DNA of 64,000 bases. Origin: a virus. The stretch is from the IMG/VR virus record IMGVR_UViG_3300008113_000010, positions 124,001-188,000 of that record, one strand, 5' to 3'. The position numbers and the translations under genes were made by a program. The notes below the pieces were generated by a model that did not search any database, was not told the origin of the DNA, and worked only from the letters and a program-made list of their open reading frames with translations. Below are positions 1 to 9,266 of this stretch, in pieces (positions within the stretch are counted from its first letter, which is position 1; each line of letters starts with the position of its first letter).

Positions 1-1
1 G

Positions 2-2227
2 ACACCAAATGTAACACCAAGTCAAACACCAACACCTAACCCAACACCAGTTTATCGTCCGAAAAACAATTGTGAACCGTTTACCCTTTTCGATTTGGGT
101 GTGAATTGTAATCTTCTCAAAATGCCTTCAAACTCAGAATCATATGATGGGATTCTCACTTTGAACATCACAGGAGGAACAAGTCCGTATTCAATTTATT
201 GGGCAAATGGTCAAAGAACAAGAACTTTAACTAACATAGGACCTGGTTATTATCCTGTTACCGTTGTTGATTATTACGGTGACTATACTGCAAACACAGT
301 TTGCTCCATACTTTTACCGACAGCAAGTCCAACTCCATCCCCAACTGTAACGCCATCCACAACACCTCCACCAGTTTACGCCAACATTTGTTTCTTGGCA
401 TACAACAATTCTAACGTTGTAGGACCAACAACGTTCAGTCAAAATGGAACGTCTAATGGTAAACCAAGATGGACAAGTAGTAATTCACAGAACATTGTGT
501 GGAAAGGAACAAGATGGGAACTTGTTGGTTCAGATTTGATAACACCAATAAACCCTGTGGGGGGAGGTATTTTTGCGTCCTCAACCACTTCATTACCACC
601 TTTAGGTGGTTGGAGTTTACTTGGTGGAACACAAACTTATACTATAAATGTAACTTTAGGTTCTTGTCCTACAATAATACCACTTCAAGTGACAACAACA
701 AAACAAGATGCGTCTTGCAACAACCAAACGAACTGTGATGGTTCAATAACGGTTAGTGCGAGATTTGGATTAGCACCATATCAATATTCGATTAATAACG
801 GGGTATCATATCAAACCTCAAATATTTTTACAAATCTTTGCCCGAACACATACAATATTAGAGTTATAGATGCCGCGAATAATATAGTTAATCAATCGGT
901 TCAAATAAGTTCAGTGGGAAGTCCACAAACATATCAAATTAATATTATAACACAACCACAATTAAACACTGAGGTATCTTCAAATAATATTTCAACGAAA
1001 ACAACATATTTTTATGTTACTTCGGTTCCGCCTATACCTAATGGAGTTGTGGTTAATTTCAATTTGACAACATCATCTATCAAGACATTCAATGGACCAG
1101 GAACAGGAACTTGTGTAGACAACTTTACTATTCTACAAAATGGTTCAACAAAGACACCTTTCTCCACAGACATAGATACTGTTATTGGAAGTAGACCAAA
1201 CTGTAATCCCGAGACACAAAGAATTGATACTGAGACTGACCAATATTCGTTGGAACTCTCAAATTTTAGCACTGTTTCAGGTTCTACTACTTCGATATTA
1301 ACAATAACCGATGGTCAAGTTGGAGCTCAGTCCAACTGCACAACTAATCTACAACAGACAATTTCTTTTCAAGTTTCTGATGTAGTCATCAAAGGATGCA
1401 CTTGTTGTTCAGCGGTAGGTGATACAGAAAAAACACAGGTGAATAACAACTCAATCACCTATCAAGGTCAGGTTGATACACCTGAATGTGTAACATGTCA
1501 AGGTGTTATTCAAAGTGGTAACATTTATCTCAACATGAATCAATTAGTTGGAGGATTAATTTGTTCAGGACCAAATAAGGTGGGTTGTTTCCAAAATTTC
1601 AGATATAGCCCTACTGGTGGTGTTCTTACAATTGATTCAGGACTATCCACATATCCGTGTGGTATATCCCCAAATAATAATGTTCAATACATGCAGGCAA
1701 ACTTCCAAACACCAACAAGCGACAATTATTATGTTGAGGTTAAAGCAATGCTGAATGACGTTGAAGTTGGCTCGGGTATTTTCAACGGATTCTGTTCTGC
1801 GGGAATAAATGAAAGTGTTAGTGTTGTTATGTATAACCCGATTAATCTTGTTGCAGGTGATGTGTTCAAGATGGTTTATAATAGTGATGGTGGAAGTATT
1901 GTTTGTAATCCTGTGACAAGTTTGATTGTGACACCAACTACTAATTTGGGTGAACCCGCAGTGGACATAGTAATTACTACGCAAAACATTGTGACAATTG
2001 ATACTAGTTTTTCGATTCAGATTGAGACGAGTAACTATGGGGTATTTTATAAAACCGTAACAATAACAAGTGGAAATTCTTCGGGTAATATGATAGACAA
2101 CGTTTCAGGAAGTCCAGGACCTGACCCAACAATAGTTGCTTATTGTATTGACAGCGTAGATAATTCTCTTATCTCTTGTTCATCAAAACAATGTTCAAAC
2201 GCGAGCTGTAAATGTGCACAGGATTAA
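2..2227 (+). CDS. SprB-repeat / Thr-Pro-linker surface protein (5' end outside window)
   Basis: The reading frame is open from the left edge, so the true start lies upstream; the first internal start-like codon (TTG, 95) is not believed. The visible part opens with a Thr-Pro repeat linker. Two modules follow that look like the SprB repeat of the flavobacterial gliding adhesin (pattern DGxIxV..G..PYxYxxxNG...L..G.Y.V.V.D): one near nt 95-310, one near nt 695-915, separated by another S/T-P linker. The C-terminal half is rich in Cys, Thr and Asn and ends in a Cys cluster. Role inferred: an exposed virion fibre or adhesin. It sits directly before a structural gene and shares its Thr-Pro linker style with the minus-strand protein at 54824-56959. 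Confidence 0.75.
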   Translation, partial: TPNVTPSQTPTPNPTPVYRPKNNCEPFTLFDLGVNCNLLKMPSNSESYDGILTLNITGGTSPYSIYWANGQRTRTLTNIGPGYYPVTVVDYYGDYTANTVCSILLPTASPTPSPTVTPSTTPPPVYANICFLAYNNSNVVGPTTFSQNGTSNGKPRWTSSNSQNIVWKGTRWELVGSDLITPINPVGGGIFASSTTSLPPLGGWSLLGGTQTYTINVTLGSCPTIIPLQVTTTKQDASCNNQTNCDGSITVSARFGLAPYQYSINNGVSYQTSNIFTNLCPNTYNIRVIDAANNIVNQSVQISSVGSPQTYQINIITQPQLNTEVSSNNISTKTTYFYVTSVPPIPNGVVVNFNLTTSSIKTFNGPGTGTCVDNFTILQNGSTKTPFSTDIDTVIGSRPNCNPETQRIDTETDQYSLELSNFSTVSGSTTSILTITDGQVGAQSNCTTNLQQTISFQVSDVVIKGCTCCSAVGDTEKTQVNNNSITYQGQVDTPECVTCQGVIQSGNIYLNMNQLVGGLICSGPNKVGCFQNFRYSPTGGVLTIDSGLSTYPCGISPNNNVQYMQANFQTPTSDNYYVEVKAMLNDVEVGSGIFNGFCSAGINESVSVVMYNPINLVAGDVFKMVYNSDGGSIVCNPVTSLIVTPTTNLGEPAVDIVITTQNIVTIDTSFSIQIETSNYGVFYKTVTITSGNSSGNMIDNVSGSPGPDPTIVAYCIDSVDNSLISCSSKQCSNASCKCAQD

Positions 2228-2245
2228 TAAAAAAAGGATGACAAA

Positions 2246-2252
2246 TATTTAT
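2246..2252 (+). promoter_or_regulatory. TATTTAT start-proximal motif
   Basis: TATTTAT lies 5 bases before the ATG at 2258. The same heptamer occurs shortly before several other genes and is a candidate late-class promoter element. Functional role is inferred. Confidence 0.4.
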
Positions 2253-2257
2253 TCGTA

Positions 2258-4501
2258 ATGGCTTATATAATTAAAAATACTTCGGGTCTAATTAACACAA
2301 GATTAACTGACGTTGGTCGTAGAAAGATATCACAAGGGAATTTCAACATTTCTTATTTCCAAATAGGGGATAGTGAAGTTAATTATCAGGCCGTTCCTAA
2401 CTATAATCAAACTAATAATAACATTTTGATGCCTGATTTCAATGCTCAAAATGACACAGGTTCCCCTCAGTCCAACAAAGAAAATGTGAAATATCCTTAC
2501 TATGTTCAGGGTGGTATCGGTAACACATACGGAATACCTTACATGGATTCTACATTTCAAGAAGTTTATAATTCTGCTGGTGAAAAAGGATTTTTCATGA
2601 CGGGAGGAACTCAAGGTAGTTGGACGGCACAAACTTCATCTGCATATACAATAACTTCTAACTATTGGGTTGCACAAGATACGCTCACAGGTCAAACAAC
2701 GATAGACATCGAATTAGATACAAACCCACTTACACTCGAGCCATCATCAGGAACACCCTCAATAGGTGATTTTGTTACATTAATACTCGGAGTAGGACTT
2801 ACAGGTTTTGTAGGTAACTATCCTGTTTTCACATATAAAATTCAAAACATAAGCCCTTCAACAGGAACCTCTGGAACAACTCCATGGACACTTACCTTAG
2901 ATAGAAGTGTTCCAGATTTAAGTTCTTTTTCATTATCAGGAGAATATGCAAGAGTTCTGATATATCCTTCAGGTATGACTGTTCTTTATGATTTCATAAC
3001 ACCAGCACCTTATTGGCAGACTGACACTATTAATTTTGAATCACCATGTGATGTTTCAAACCGTGAAAATACTTTAATTTGGAACATGAATATTCCTTGG
3101 TCAGAAAGTCCTGCTGGTCTTTTCAGTAACGCTTATGAAGATTATACAAAATACGGTTCAGTAACTTACATCGGGACTAAAGAATATTTGGGATATCAAG
3201 AGCCTTCAGGTCAAACCGATACAAGTCAAGTTTTTTATTACAATTCGTTTGATGAGAAAGTAGTTGTTAGACCCCAAGACCAAAAAGCAATTGCAATCAT
3301 ACACTACACTAATCAAGATATTGACCATGTTTATGGCGAGAAGTTTTCAACTATTCCTTATGACCCACAGAACCCTTCGAATCAAACAGGTTTAGCGAGA
3401 CACCTTAAGGTTACAATACCTACTTTGATGTGGCATAAGTCGACAGGAAACACAATTGGTCAAACATTCTTTATCGACCCACCAGGTTATGATTTATGTA
3501 AACCATACTATATCAAATCAACCAAAAACATTGATATGAACGACCCTGGTATTCGTTATTATCATCTTTGGGATACAAATCCTGATAGTAATGGTAATTT
3601 GAATAGAATTGGCAAGGTTTTCCCTGATTCACAGACCATTGTAATTGACGATGAGGAGGTAATAGCGGCTATGTCTTATAAGGCTAATAGAAACTGGACT
3701 CTATCAGCACCTAAACTTTCTTATTTGGCACCTAATACTTGTTTCACGAACAACTCAACCGCCACAGGTTTACTTACTGCTGATACACAAACACTTTGGG
3801 TAACCTATAGATTCAACAATACAGGATTTACTGATTCATTACACTGTAATTATTATTCGAAAATTGTTGGACCTTCAACAGGTTGCACAGACACAAGTCA
3901 AAATGTTGCTGTCAGATTCGGACCAGAGTTTCAATTTTTGAATCAACCTTCACCTTCTTCTACGGCTATTAATCTGACAGGATATTGTGCAAACTCATTG
4001 ATGATTCTTTGTCAAATGGTTTCAGGTGACACTAGACCAAGTCCAACTGATTGGAAATACATTGATGTTACAGACCAAATATCTGGTTCATCGGTTAATG
4101 GATATATTACAATGTCAGGATTGACAGGCACAACATTCCAAATAGATTTGGCAACGTATCAAAGTGCAGTTACAAACAGTGATATATATAACCTCGCCTC
4201 TTACATAGACATTCCAACAAACAATCAAACAGATTATTTGAATTTTGGTGATGAGTATTACTTCTATGGTAATTTCACAACAGATATTTCGGCAACAATA
4301 TATGAGATGAGATACTTGATAAATTTGGGAAGAAATCAATTCACTAACACTTCTAACCCAACATGGACAAGTGGAACTACTTCATATGTTACCGAAATTG
4401 GTCTTTACGATTCCAATAAAGACCTTATTGTTATATCTAAGCTACAGTCTCCCGAATTGAGACAAGGTATTCAACAATACGTAGTGAAATTAGATTTTTA
4501 A
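2258..4501 (+). CDS. Virion structural protein (tail/fibre-like)
   Basis: A 747-residue protein rich in Thr, Ser, Asn and Tyr, with few charged stretches and no membrane segment, as in beta-rich virion proteins. The N-terminus (ITxxGLINTRLTDVGRRK-like, residues 4-24) has the look of the adaptor ends of large phage tail or baseplate proteins. The C-terminus ends in a beta-rich segment with a TEIGLYDSN motif. It follows the SprB-repeat gene by 30 bases and its stop is one base short of the next ATG, implying co-transcription. I cannot assign a named family; a role in tail or fibre attachment is inferred from composition and position. Confidence 0.6.
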   Translation: MAYIIKNTSGLINTRLTDVGRRKISQGNFNISYFQIGDSEVNYQAVPNYNQTNNNILMPDFNAQNDTGSPQSNKENVKYPYYVQGGIGNTYGIPYMDSTFQEVYNSAGEKGFFMTGGTQGSWTAQTSSAYTITSNYWVAQDTLTGQTTIDIELDTNPLTLEPSSGTPSIGDFVTLILGVGLTGFVGNYPVFTYKIQNISPSTGTSGTTPWTLTLDRSVPDLSSFSLSGEYARVLIYPSGMTVLYDFITPAPYWQTDTINFESPCDVSNRENTLIWNMNIPWSESPAGLFSNAYEDYTKYGSVTYIGTKEYLGYQEPSGQTDTSQVFYYNSFDEKVVVRPQDQKAIAIIHYTNQDIDHVYGEKFSTIPYDPQNPSNQTGLARHLKVTIPTLMWHKSTGNTIGQTFFIDPPGYDLCKPYYIKSTKNIDMNDPGIRYYHLWDTNPDSNGNLNRIGKVFPDSQTIVIDDEEVIAAMSYKANRNWTLSAPKLSYLAPNTCFTNNSTATGLLTADTQTLWVTYRFNNTGFTDSLHCNYYSKIVGPSTGCTDTSQNVAVRFGPEFQFLNQPSPSSTAINLTGYCANSLMILCQMVSGDTRPSPTDWKYIDVTDQISGSSVNGYITMSGLTGTTFQIDLATYQSAVTNSDIYNLASYIDIPTNNQTDYLNFGDEYYFYGNFTTDISATIYEMRYLINLGRNQFTNTSNPTWTSGTTSYVTEIGLYDSNKDLIVISKLQSPELRQGIQQYVVKLDF

Positions 4502-4502
4502 T

Positions 4503-5105
4503 ATGGCTAAAAATATTGTTAAAGACTCCCCTAAGATTTTAGGATTGGATGTGTCCACCAAAACTATTGGATGGGCTTTGTTTGATATTGAATCAAAAAA
4601 TTTATTAGAACTTACACATATTTCACCGGTCCCAAAACCAAAAAGTGAAAATAAAATCGAGGAACTCATTCTCAAATCGGGCATTTTTAGGAACAAACTT
4701 TCTGAATATGTAGGATTAGGAATCCAAAATGTCATTATCGAGGAACCACTACTTAATTCAAACAACGTGTATACGGTTGGAACTCTTATGAGGTTCAACA
4801 CTTTGATTTGTAAAGAAGTGTATGATATCTTAGGAGTAGTTCCTGAATTTATGTCTACTTACAACTCAAGAAAATTTGCATTCCCACACTTAGTTCAGAA
4901 AAATGATAAAGGTAAATTTGTATTGTTCGGGGGTTTTCCTAAAGACATAGATAAAAAAGTTATCATATGGGAGTTGATTGCGAAAAGAGAACCACAAATT
5001 ACTTGGTTATACACAAAAAACAACACCCTTAAAAAAGAAAACTTCGACCAAACAGACGCTTACTGTGCAGCACTAGGTTACATGAAGATGAAAGAAATTT
5101 GGTGA
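4503..5105 (+). CDS. RuvC-like Holliday junction resolvase
   Basis: 200 residues with an RNase H-fold opening strand ILGLDVSTKTIGWALFD (residues 12-28), placing catalytic Asp at D16. A second acidic strand VIIEEP puts Glu at E80/E81. The late motif FDQTDAYCAALGY (181-193) supplies D182 and D185. This layout and length match RuvC-family resolvases, which cut four-way junctions during recombination and before packaging. It starts a DNA-metabolism block with primase and SbcCD. The promoter for the next gene overlaps its last codons. Confidence 0.85.
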   Translation: MAKNIVKDSPKILGLDVSTKTIGWALFDIESKNLLELTHISPVPKPKSENKIEELILKSGIFRNKLSEYVGLGIQNVIIEEPLLNSNNVYTVGTLMRFNTLICKEVYDILGVVPEFMSTYNSRKFAFPHLVQKNDKGKFVLFGGFPKDIDKKVIIWELIAKREPQITWLYTKNNTLKKENFDQTDAYCAALGYMKMKEIW

Positions 5106-5129
5106 TTTAAAGAACAAAGCATATCTTTG
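5098..5129 (+). promoter_or_regulatory. Bacteroidetes-type promoter
   Basis: TTTG (5098-5101), 20 bases, then TATCTTTG (5122-5129): an exact match to TTTG / TAnnTTTG. The downstream ATG at 5134 is only 4 bases past the -7 element, so the transcript should begin at or next to the start codon. Confidence 0.8.
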
Positions 5130-5133
5130 TGGT

Positions 5134-5502
5134 ATGCACATGTTGAGAACACCACACACAAAGTCAATTTCCAAAGTTGTAAAAAAATTTGGTAACAAGA
5201 TACCCATATCCAACTCACAACTCAAAGGAACTTTTACAATCAAAAACTACCGTTCATACTCTCACCTCGAAGAAGTAGATATAATATTCGAAGGGCAAAT
5301 TTTCGTTCACTATAATAGGAAAAAAGATTGGTATAGTTCTTCAGTCATGACTGACGTTTTTCCAAATGGGGGAAGAGTTTCAAAAATTAAAGTCAATCGA
5401 TTCATAAGACGAAACATTTTTTTTGATGTTAAAACTTACTTAAAGTATTTCGATATTGAAATACCCTATTATGATTTGATTAAGAAAATTATTTGGAAAT
5501 GA
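5134..5502 (+). CDS. Small basic protein of unknown function
   Basis: 122 residues, strongly basic (many Lys/Arg), no Cys motif, no membrane span. No family recognised. ATG 5134 is 4 bases after a complete promoter; a second ATG at 5140 is possible. The stop overlaps the next small gene as ATGA (5499-5502). Its place between RuvC and primase hints at nucleic-acid metabolism, but that is only context. Confidence 0.65.
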   Translation: MHMLRTPHTKSISKVVKKFGNKIPISNSQLKGTFTIKNYRSYSHLEEVDIIFEGQIFVHYNRKKDWYSSSVMTDVFPNGGRVSKIKVNRFIRRNIFFDVKTYLKYFDIEIPYYDLIKKIIWK

Positions 5503-5660
5503 TAATATTTTTTTACATTTGGGTCACGCTTCTTATTATAACGGTCGTTTTCTTCATTTTTGCTGGTTTCATAGAAAAAAATTTTGATGAAAATCATCCG
5601 GTAAAAAAATGGTGGAGAAAACACGTTGTGGCAGAAGCACCTAAAGATATCGACATATGA
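5499..5660 (+). CDS. 53-residue single-span membrane protein
   Basis: ATG at 5499 overlaps the previous stop (ATGA) and the TGA at 5658-5660 overlaps the next start (ATGA), which strongly favours a real translated gene. A hydrophobic helix occupies about residues 2-25 (IIFFYIWVTLLIITVVFFIF), followed by a charged, Trp-containing tail of about 28 residues (KKWWRKH). Function unknown; such small inner-membrane proteins are common between phage metabolism genes. Confidence 0.7.
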   Translation: MIIFFYIWVTLLIITVVFFIFAGFIEKNFDENHPVKKWWRKHVVAEAPKDIDI

Positions 5661-6574
5661 GTGATGAAATAGAGGTTTTAGTTGAACTCCTTAGTGATTT
5701 TTTAGGTGAACCTAATCAGCACTATGAATCAAAGGGGCAAATATCTTTTGACTGCCCTGTCTGTGCGGATGAAAAAGGTTTGGATAAAGGAGACGGTAAA
5801 GGAAACCTTGAGATTAACTATATCCGACACGTTTACAAATGTTGGGCTTGTGGTGAAACTCACGGAACACACGGACCCTTGGGTAAACTTTTCGATGGAC
5901 ATGCAACAAAACAACAAAAGAAAGTTTACAATCTTATCAAACCCGAAGAGTTCAAACAGGAGGATAAAAAAAGACTCAGATTAAGACTACCTGAAGGGTT
6001 CACTTTATTTAAAGATTCAAATCCTAGATTCATTCCTCATATTGAAGCTTACAAATACCTTCAATCTCGTGGTATATCAGATGAAATGATTGAAAAATAT
6101 AAGATTGGATATACGGTTCAAGGAGATTTTGCATATAGAGTAATTATACCGTCTTTTGACAAAGAAGGTGTCTTGAATTATTTTGTTGGTAGAGCATGGG
6201 TTAATAAAAAGATGAAATACAAAAATCCTGCTTCAGTCCCTAAAGACGAAATCATATTCAATGAAAAACTAATTGATTGGGATAAGGAAATATACCTCGT
6301 AGAAGGTGCCTTTGACTCATTCTTTCTTCCAAACCCGTTAGTGATGCTTGGTAAAAAAATGAGTAAACTCATTTTCGAAACCCTTTATACAAGGGCAAAT
6401 GGAAATATTACAATATGTGTCGATGGTGATGCTTGGGATGACGGTCTCAAAATGTATCACGAACTGAATGGAGGTCGTTTGTATAATAAAATAAAAATTG
6501 TTAAATTACCTAAAGACAAAGACGTTTGTGATTTGAAAGGTAACATCGAAGAATTCTATTATGAAATTAAGTAA
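5657..6574 (+). CDS. DnaG-type DNA primase
   Basis: 305 residues. N-terminal zinc-binding domain with C33-x2-C36 and C62-x2-C65. A TOPRIM fold follows: IYLVEGAFDS with E216, then ICVDGDAWDDG with D256 and D258, the metal-binding acids of DnaG-family primases. At 305 residues it is much shorter than bacterial DnaG and has no obvious helicase-binding C-terminus, as in phage primases. It makes RNA primers for lagging-strand synthesis. No replicative helicase gene lies in the window. It overlaps the next gene by 14 bases. Confidence 0.88.
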   Translation: MSDEIEVLVELLSDFLGEPNQHYESKGQISFDCPVCADEKGLDKGDGKGNLEINYIRHVYKCWACGETHGTHGPLGKLFDGHATKQQKKVYNLIKPEEFKQEDKKRLRLRLPEGFTLFKDSNPRFIPHIEAYKYLQSRGISDEMIEKYKIGYTVQGDFAYRVIIPSFDKEGVLNYFVGRAWVNKKMKYKNPASVPKDEIIFNEKLIDWDKEIYLVEGAFDSFFLPNPLVMLGKKMSKLIFETLYTRANGNITICVDGDAWDDGLKMYHELNGGRLYNKIKIVKLPKDKDVCDLKGNIEEFYYEIK

Positions 6575-7403
6575 CGTAGCCAATGAATTAAGGGAAATAA
6601 TTTCCCGAAGACAAGACGAATTAGGTCTTACTTTCCAAGAAGAAAAACATATATACACAATGGATGGTAAGACAAGTTGGCCATCAGTTTCGAAAGTCTT
6701 GAAACATTTTTATAAGCCATTTCCCACCGAGGAAGCTGCGTATAATAAAGCTGGTGGTGACCCTGAAAAACAACAACAACTTATCGAGGAATGGGCGGCA
6801 GCTGGTTCTTATTCCACGAATTTGGGAAGTAGAGTGCACTTCGTTTTGGAAGAAGAAGCCATTAAGAGATATGGTTCCTATAAAGAGGTTAGAAAACCTG
6901 TTTTCGAATGCGATTTAACCCAACTCATGAAAAGTGATAAAATGATAGTTGCGGGTAAAAGATATTTGGATTTATTGGAACAAAGAGAAGTTGTATTGTT
7001 AGATACCGAGATGGTTCTCGGAGACCCTGAACTTGGTTATACGGGTCAACCTGATAAAGTATGGTTAACCCATAATGTTAATAAAAATGACTTCGGATTG
7101 TTAATTACAGATTGGAAAACAAATAAACCAAAAAACTTCCTTGAAAATGATTACACAGAAAGAATGTATGAACCTTTCGAGGAATTACCGAATAATGCCT
7201 TGGGACATTATTTTGTTCAATTACCTCTTTATGGAAAACTCTTATTGAAAATGTTAAAGGGTTCCAAATATGAAAATATCAAAGTTTATGGTTGTATTAT
7301 TGCACATCTCAGAGAAGATACACAATTTGAAGAGTTCAGAGTTCCAAAAAAAGTAATCGAAACTGTGATGGGTATGGACATCAAAAAATATTTGAATAAA
7401 TAA
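6561..7403 (+). CDS. PD-(D/E)XK exonuclease-like protein
   Basis: 280 residues with the ordered motifs of the RecB/Cas4-like PD-(D/E)XK nucleases: GSRVH with H93, TEMVLG with E150, GYTGQPDKV with D165, and ITDWKTNK with D184 and K186, then a Tyr-containing segment (YFVQLPLYGKLL) at about residue 219-230. No Cys cluster for an iron-sulfur centre is seen. It probably degrades or trims DNA ends in recombination or host DNA breakdown. Start ATG 6561 overlaps the primase end, indicating translational coupling. Confidence 0.8.
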   Translation: MKLSNVANELREIISRRQDELGLTFQEEKHIYTMDGKTSWPSVSKVLKHFYKPFPTEEAAYNKAGGDPEKQQQLIEEWAAAGSYSTNLGSRVHFVLEEEAIKRYGSYKEVRKPVFECDLTQLMKSDKMIVAGKRYLDLLEQREVVLLDTEMVLGDPELGYTGQPDKVWLTHNVNKNDFGLLITDWKTNKPKNFLENDYTERMYEPFEELPNNALGHYFVQLPLYGKLLLKMLKGSKYENIKVYGCIIAHLREDTQFEEFRVPKKVIETVMGMDIKKYLNK

Positions 7404-7434
7404 TAATTTTTACTATATTTTAAATAAAAACTGT

Positions 7435-7671
7435 ATGCAAGATTTAACCCCAAAAATTGATTTGAGACAATGTGACAACGTCAAGTGTGAGAACTGTGGT
7501 GGGATTTTTTTCCGTGAAGTATTACTTCTAAAAAGAGTTCCTGCACTGATGACAGGTTCCCGAGAAGACACAAATGTTCCCTTCTCAGTAACAAAGTGTG
7601 ATAGTTGTGGACATGTTAATAAAGGATTTAATCCATTTGAAGAAGAAACAAAATCATTAATTAATGATTAA
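7435..7671 (+). CDS. Small zinc-ribbon protein
   Basis: 78 residues with two CxxC pairs (CENCGG near residue 19 and CDSCGH near residue 58) about 36 residues apart, the pattern of a zinc ribbon. The rest is polar. Zinc ribbons of this size in phages often contact nucleic acid or polymerase, but no specific role can be read here. It overlaps the SbcD-like gene by 8 bases. Confidence 0.75.
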   Translation: MQDLTPKIDLRQCDNVKCENCGGIFFREVLLLKRVPALMTGSREDTNVPFSVTKCDSCGHVNKGFNPFEEETKSLIND

Positions 7672-8443
7672 AAAATTAGTCCATTTTTCTGACCTTCATA
7701 TTAGGTTGTTCAAAGACCACGAACTTTATCGTGGGATTTTGATGCAAGCACTTAGCGAGTGGAAAGCTCTTGCGCCTGATAGAATTGTATTCACAGGTGA
7801 CTTGGTTCACTCCAAAAATCAAATGACACCTGAATTGGTTGAATTTGTTGCTTGGGTTTTGGCTCAATGTGCTGAAATAACAAAAACAATTGTAATTATC
7901 GGTAATCATGATTTTTTGGAAAACAACAACACTCGTCTCGATGCATTGACACCGATAATAGACTCACTCAAAAACGAAAACATTTCTTATTTCAAAAACA
8001 GAGGTGTTTATGAGGATGATAATATTAATTGGTGTGTGTTCTCTCTCATGGAGCATAACATTCCACCTGAAATAAAAAAGTCAGAAAGAATTAATATAGG
8101 TTTATTTCATGGACCCGTTCAAGGATTATACACTGATATTGGTTATAAGTTTGAGGATGGTTTCGATTCGAACAAATTCAAAGGGTGTGATTTAGTTCTA
8201 TGTGGCGATATTCACAAAAGGCAGATATTTGACATACCTGGTGGTAAGAAAGCTTATATGATTGGTTCCACTATACAACAAAACTTTGGTGAAACAGTAA
8301 GGAAACACGGATACGGAGTATACGAAATCGAAAAAGACGAATACACTTTCATTGATTTACCTAACCCTAAACCTTTCCTTTCATTCTATATTAATTCAAT
8401 TGATAATTTAGAGAAGGGAACTGAAAAGTTAGTTAATTATTAA
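7664..8443 (+). CDS. SbcD / gp47-type recombination nuclease subunit
   Basis: 259 residues with all calcineurin-like phosphoesterase motifs: HFSDLHIR (D10, H12), FTGDLVHS (D46), IIGNHDF (N81, H82, D83), LFHGPV (H149), LCGDIHKRQ (D182, H184). This is the Mre11/SbcD/T4 gp47 family, the nuclease half of a complex that processes double-strand ends. Its partner, an SbcC-type ATPase, is encoded at 9812-12190 with three small genes between. It is shorter than bacterial SbcD, like phage gp47. Confidence 0.88.
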   Translation: MIKKLVHFSDLHIRLFKDHELYRGILMQALSEWKALAPDRIVFTGDLVHSKNQMTPELVEFVAWVLAQCAEITKTIVIIGNHDFLENNNTRLDALTPIIDSLKNENISYFKNRGVYEDDNINWCVFSLMEHNIPPEIKKSERINIGLFHGPVQGLYTDIGYKFEDGFDSNKFKGCDLVLCGDIHKRQIFDIPGGKKAYMIGSTIQQNFGETVRKHGYGVYEIEKDEYTFIDLPNPKPFLSFYINSIDNLEKGTEKLVNY

Positions 8444-8444
8444 G

Positions 8445-9260
8445 ATGGAAGTTAAACTTAATCTTTCCAAAGATGAACTTAAAGAATTGGTTTCTTATTG
8501 TAATCTCAACGATTTACTTATAAGCTCAGTTGTCAAGGAATCCTTTACAACTGGATTCAACATTGAAAGATATGGTTTGTTAAATGCTGGACCAAAAGTG
8601 ACCGAAAAAGAAGTCATCAAAGAAGTTGTAAAGAGAGTTGAGATACCGGTGGAAATTGAAAAAGAAGTTGTCAAAATTGAATATGTGGAGATTGAAAAAC
8701 CAGTCGAAGTTATCAAAGAGGTTATTGTAGAAAAAATTGTTGAGGTCATAAAAGAAATTCCAATTGAAAAGGTAGTTGAAAATGTGGTCGAGGTAATCAA
8801 AGAAATCCCTGTTGAAAAAGTTGTGGTCAAAGAAATAGTAAAAGAGGTGCCTGTTGAAAAAGTGATTGAAAAAATCGTAAAAGTTTCAGACGATACTCAA
8901 ATAAATGAGTTGTTGTTCAAAATACAACAGTTGGAAAATCAACCACCAAAGATTGTTGAAGTTGTAAAAGAAATCCCTGTTGACAAAGTTGTGATACAGG
9001 AAAAAATAGTGGAGGTTACTAAAGAAATTCCAATTGAGGTCATCAAAGAAGTGGTGATTGAAAAAGTCACAGGAGGGGATTTACAACCTAAACTGGATGC
9101 TTTACAGAATACAGTTCAGAAACTAAAACAAGACAACATAGAAAAAGACAAAAAAATAAAAGAATACGAAAAAACAATTCAAGATATTCAAAAGTTCCAA
9201 GAAGATAAAAAAGCAATGTTCTTGAGGGGCTCGAATCTTGATGATAATCTTTATAAATAA
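8445..9260 (+). CDS. Protein with Val-Glu-Lys repeats and C-terminal coiled coil
   Basis: 271 residues. Residues about 45-210 consist of imperfect repeats of the type KEIPVEKVVEK and VEVIKEI, alternating Val/Ile with Glu/Lys; this could be an extended beta-rich or a coiled fibre. Residues about 215-258 form a classical charged coiled coil. No catalytic motif. It is placed between the SbcD and SbcC genes, one base after the SbcD stop. Function unknown; a spacer, scaffold or DNA-end-complex accessory are all possible. Confidence 0.7.
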   Translation: MEVKLNLSKDELKELVSYCNLNDLLISSVVKESFTTGFNIERYGLLNAGPKVTEKEVIKEVVKRVEIPVEIEKEVVKIEYVEIEKPVEVIKEVIVEKIVEVIKEIPIEKVVENVVEVIKEIPVEKVVVKEIVKEVPVEKVIEKIVKVSDDTQINELLFKIQQLENQPPKIVEVVKEIPVDKVVIQEKIVEVTKEIPIEVIKEVVIEKVTGGDLQPKLDALQNTVQKLKQDNIEKDKKIKEYEKTIQDIQKFQEDKKAMFLRGSNLDDNLYK

Positions 9261-9266
9261 TATTTT

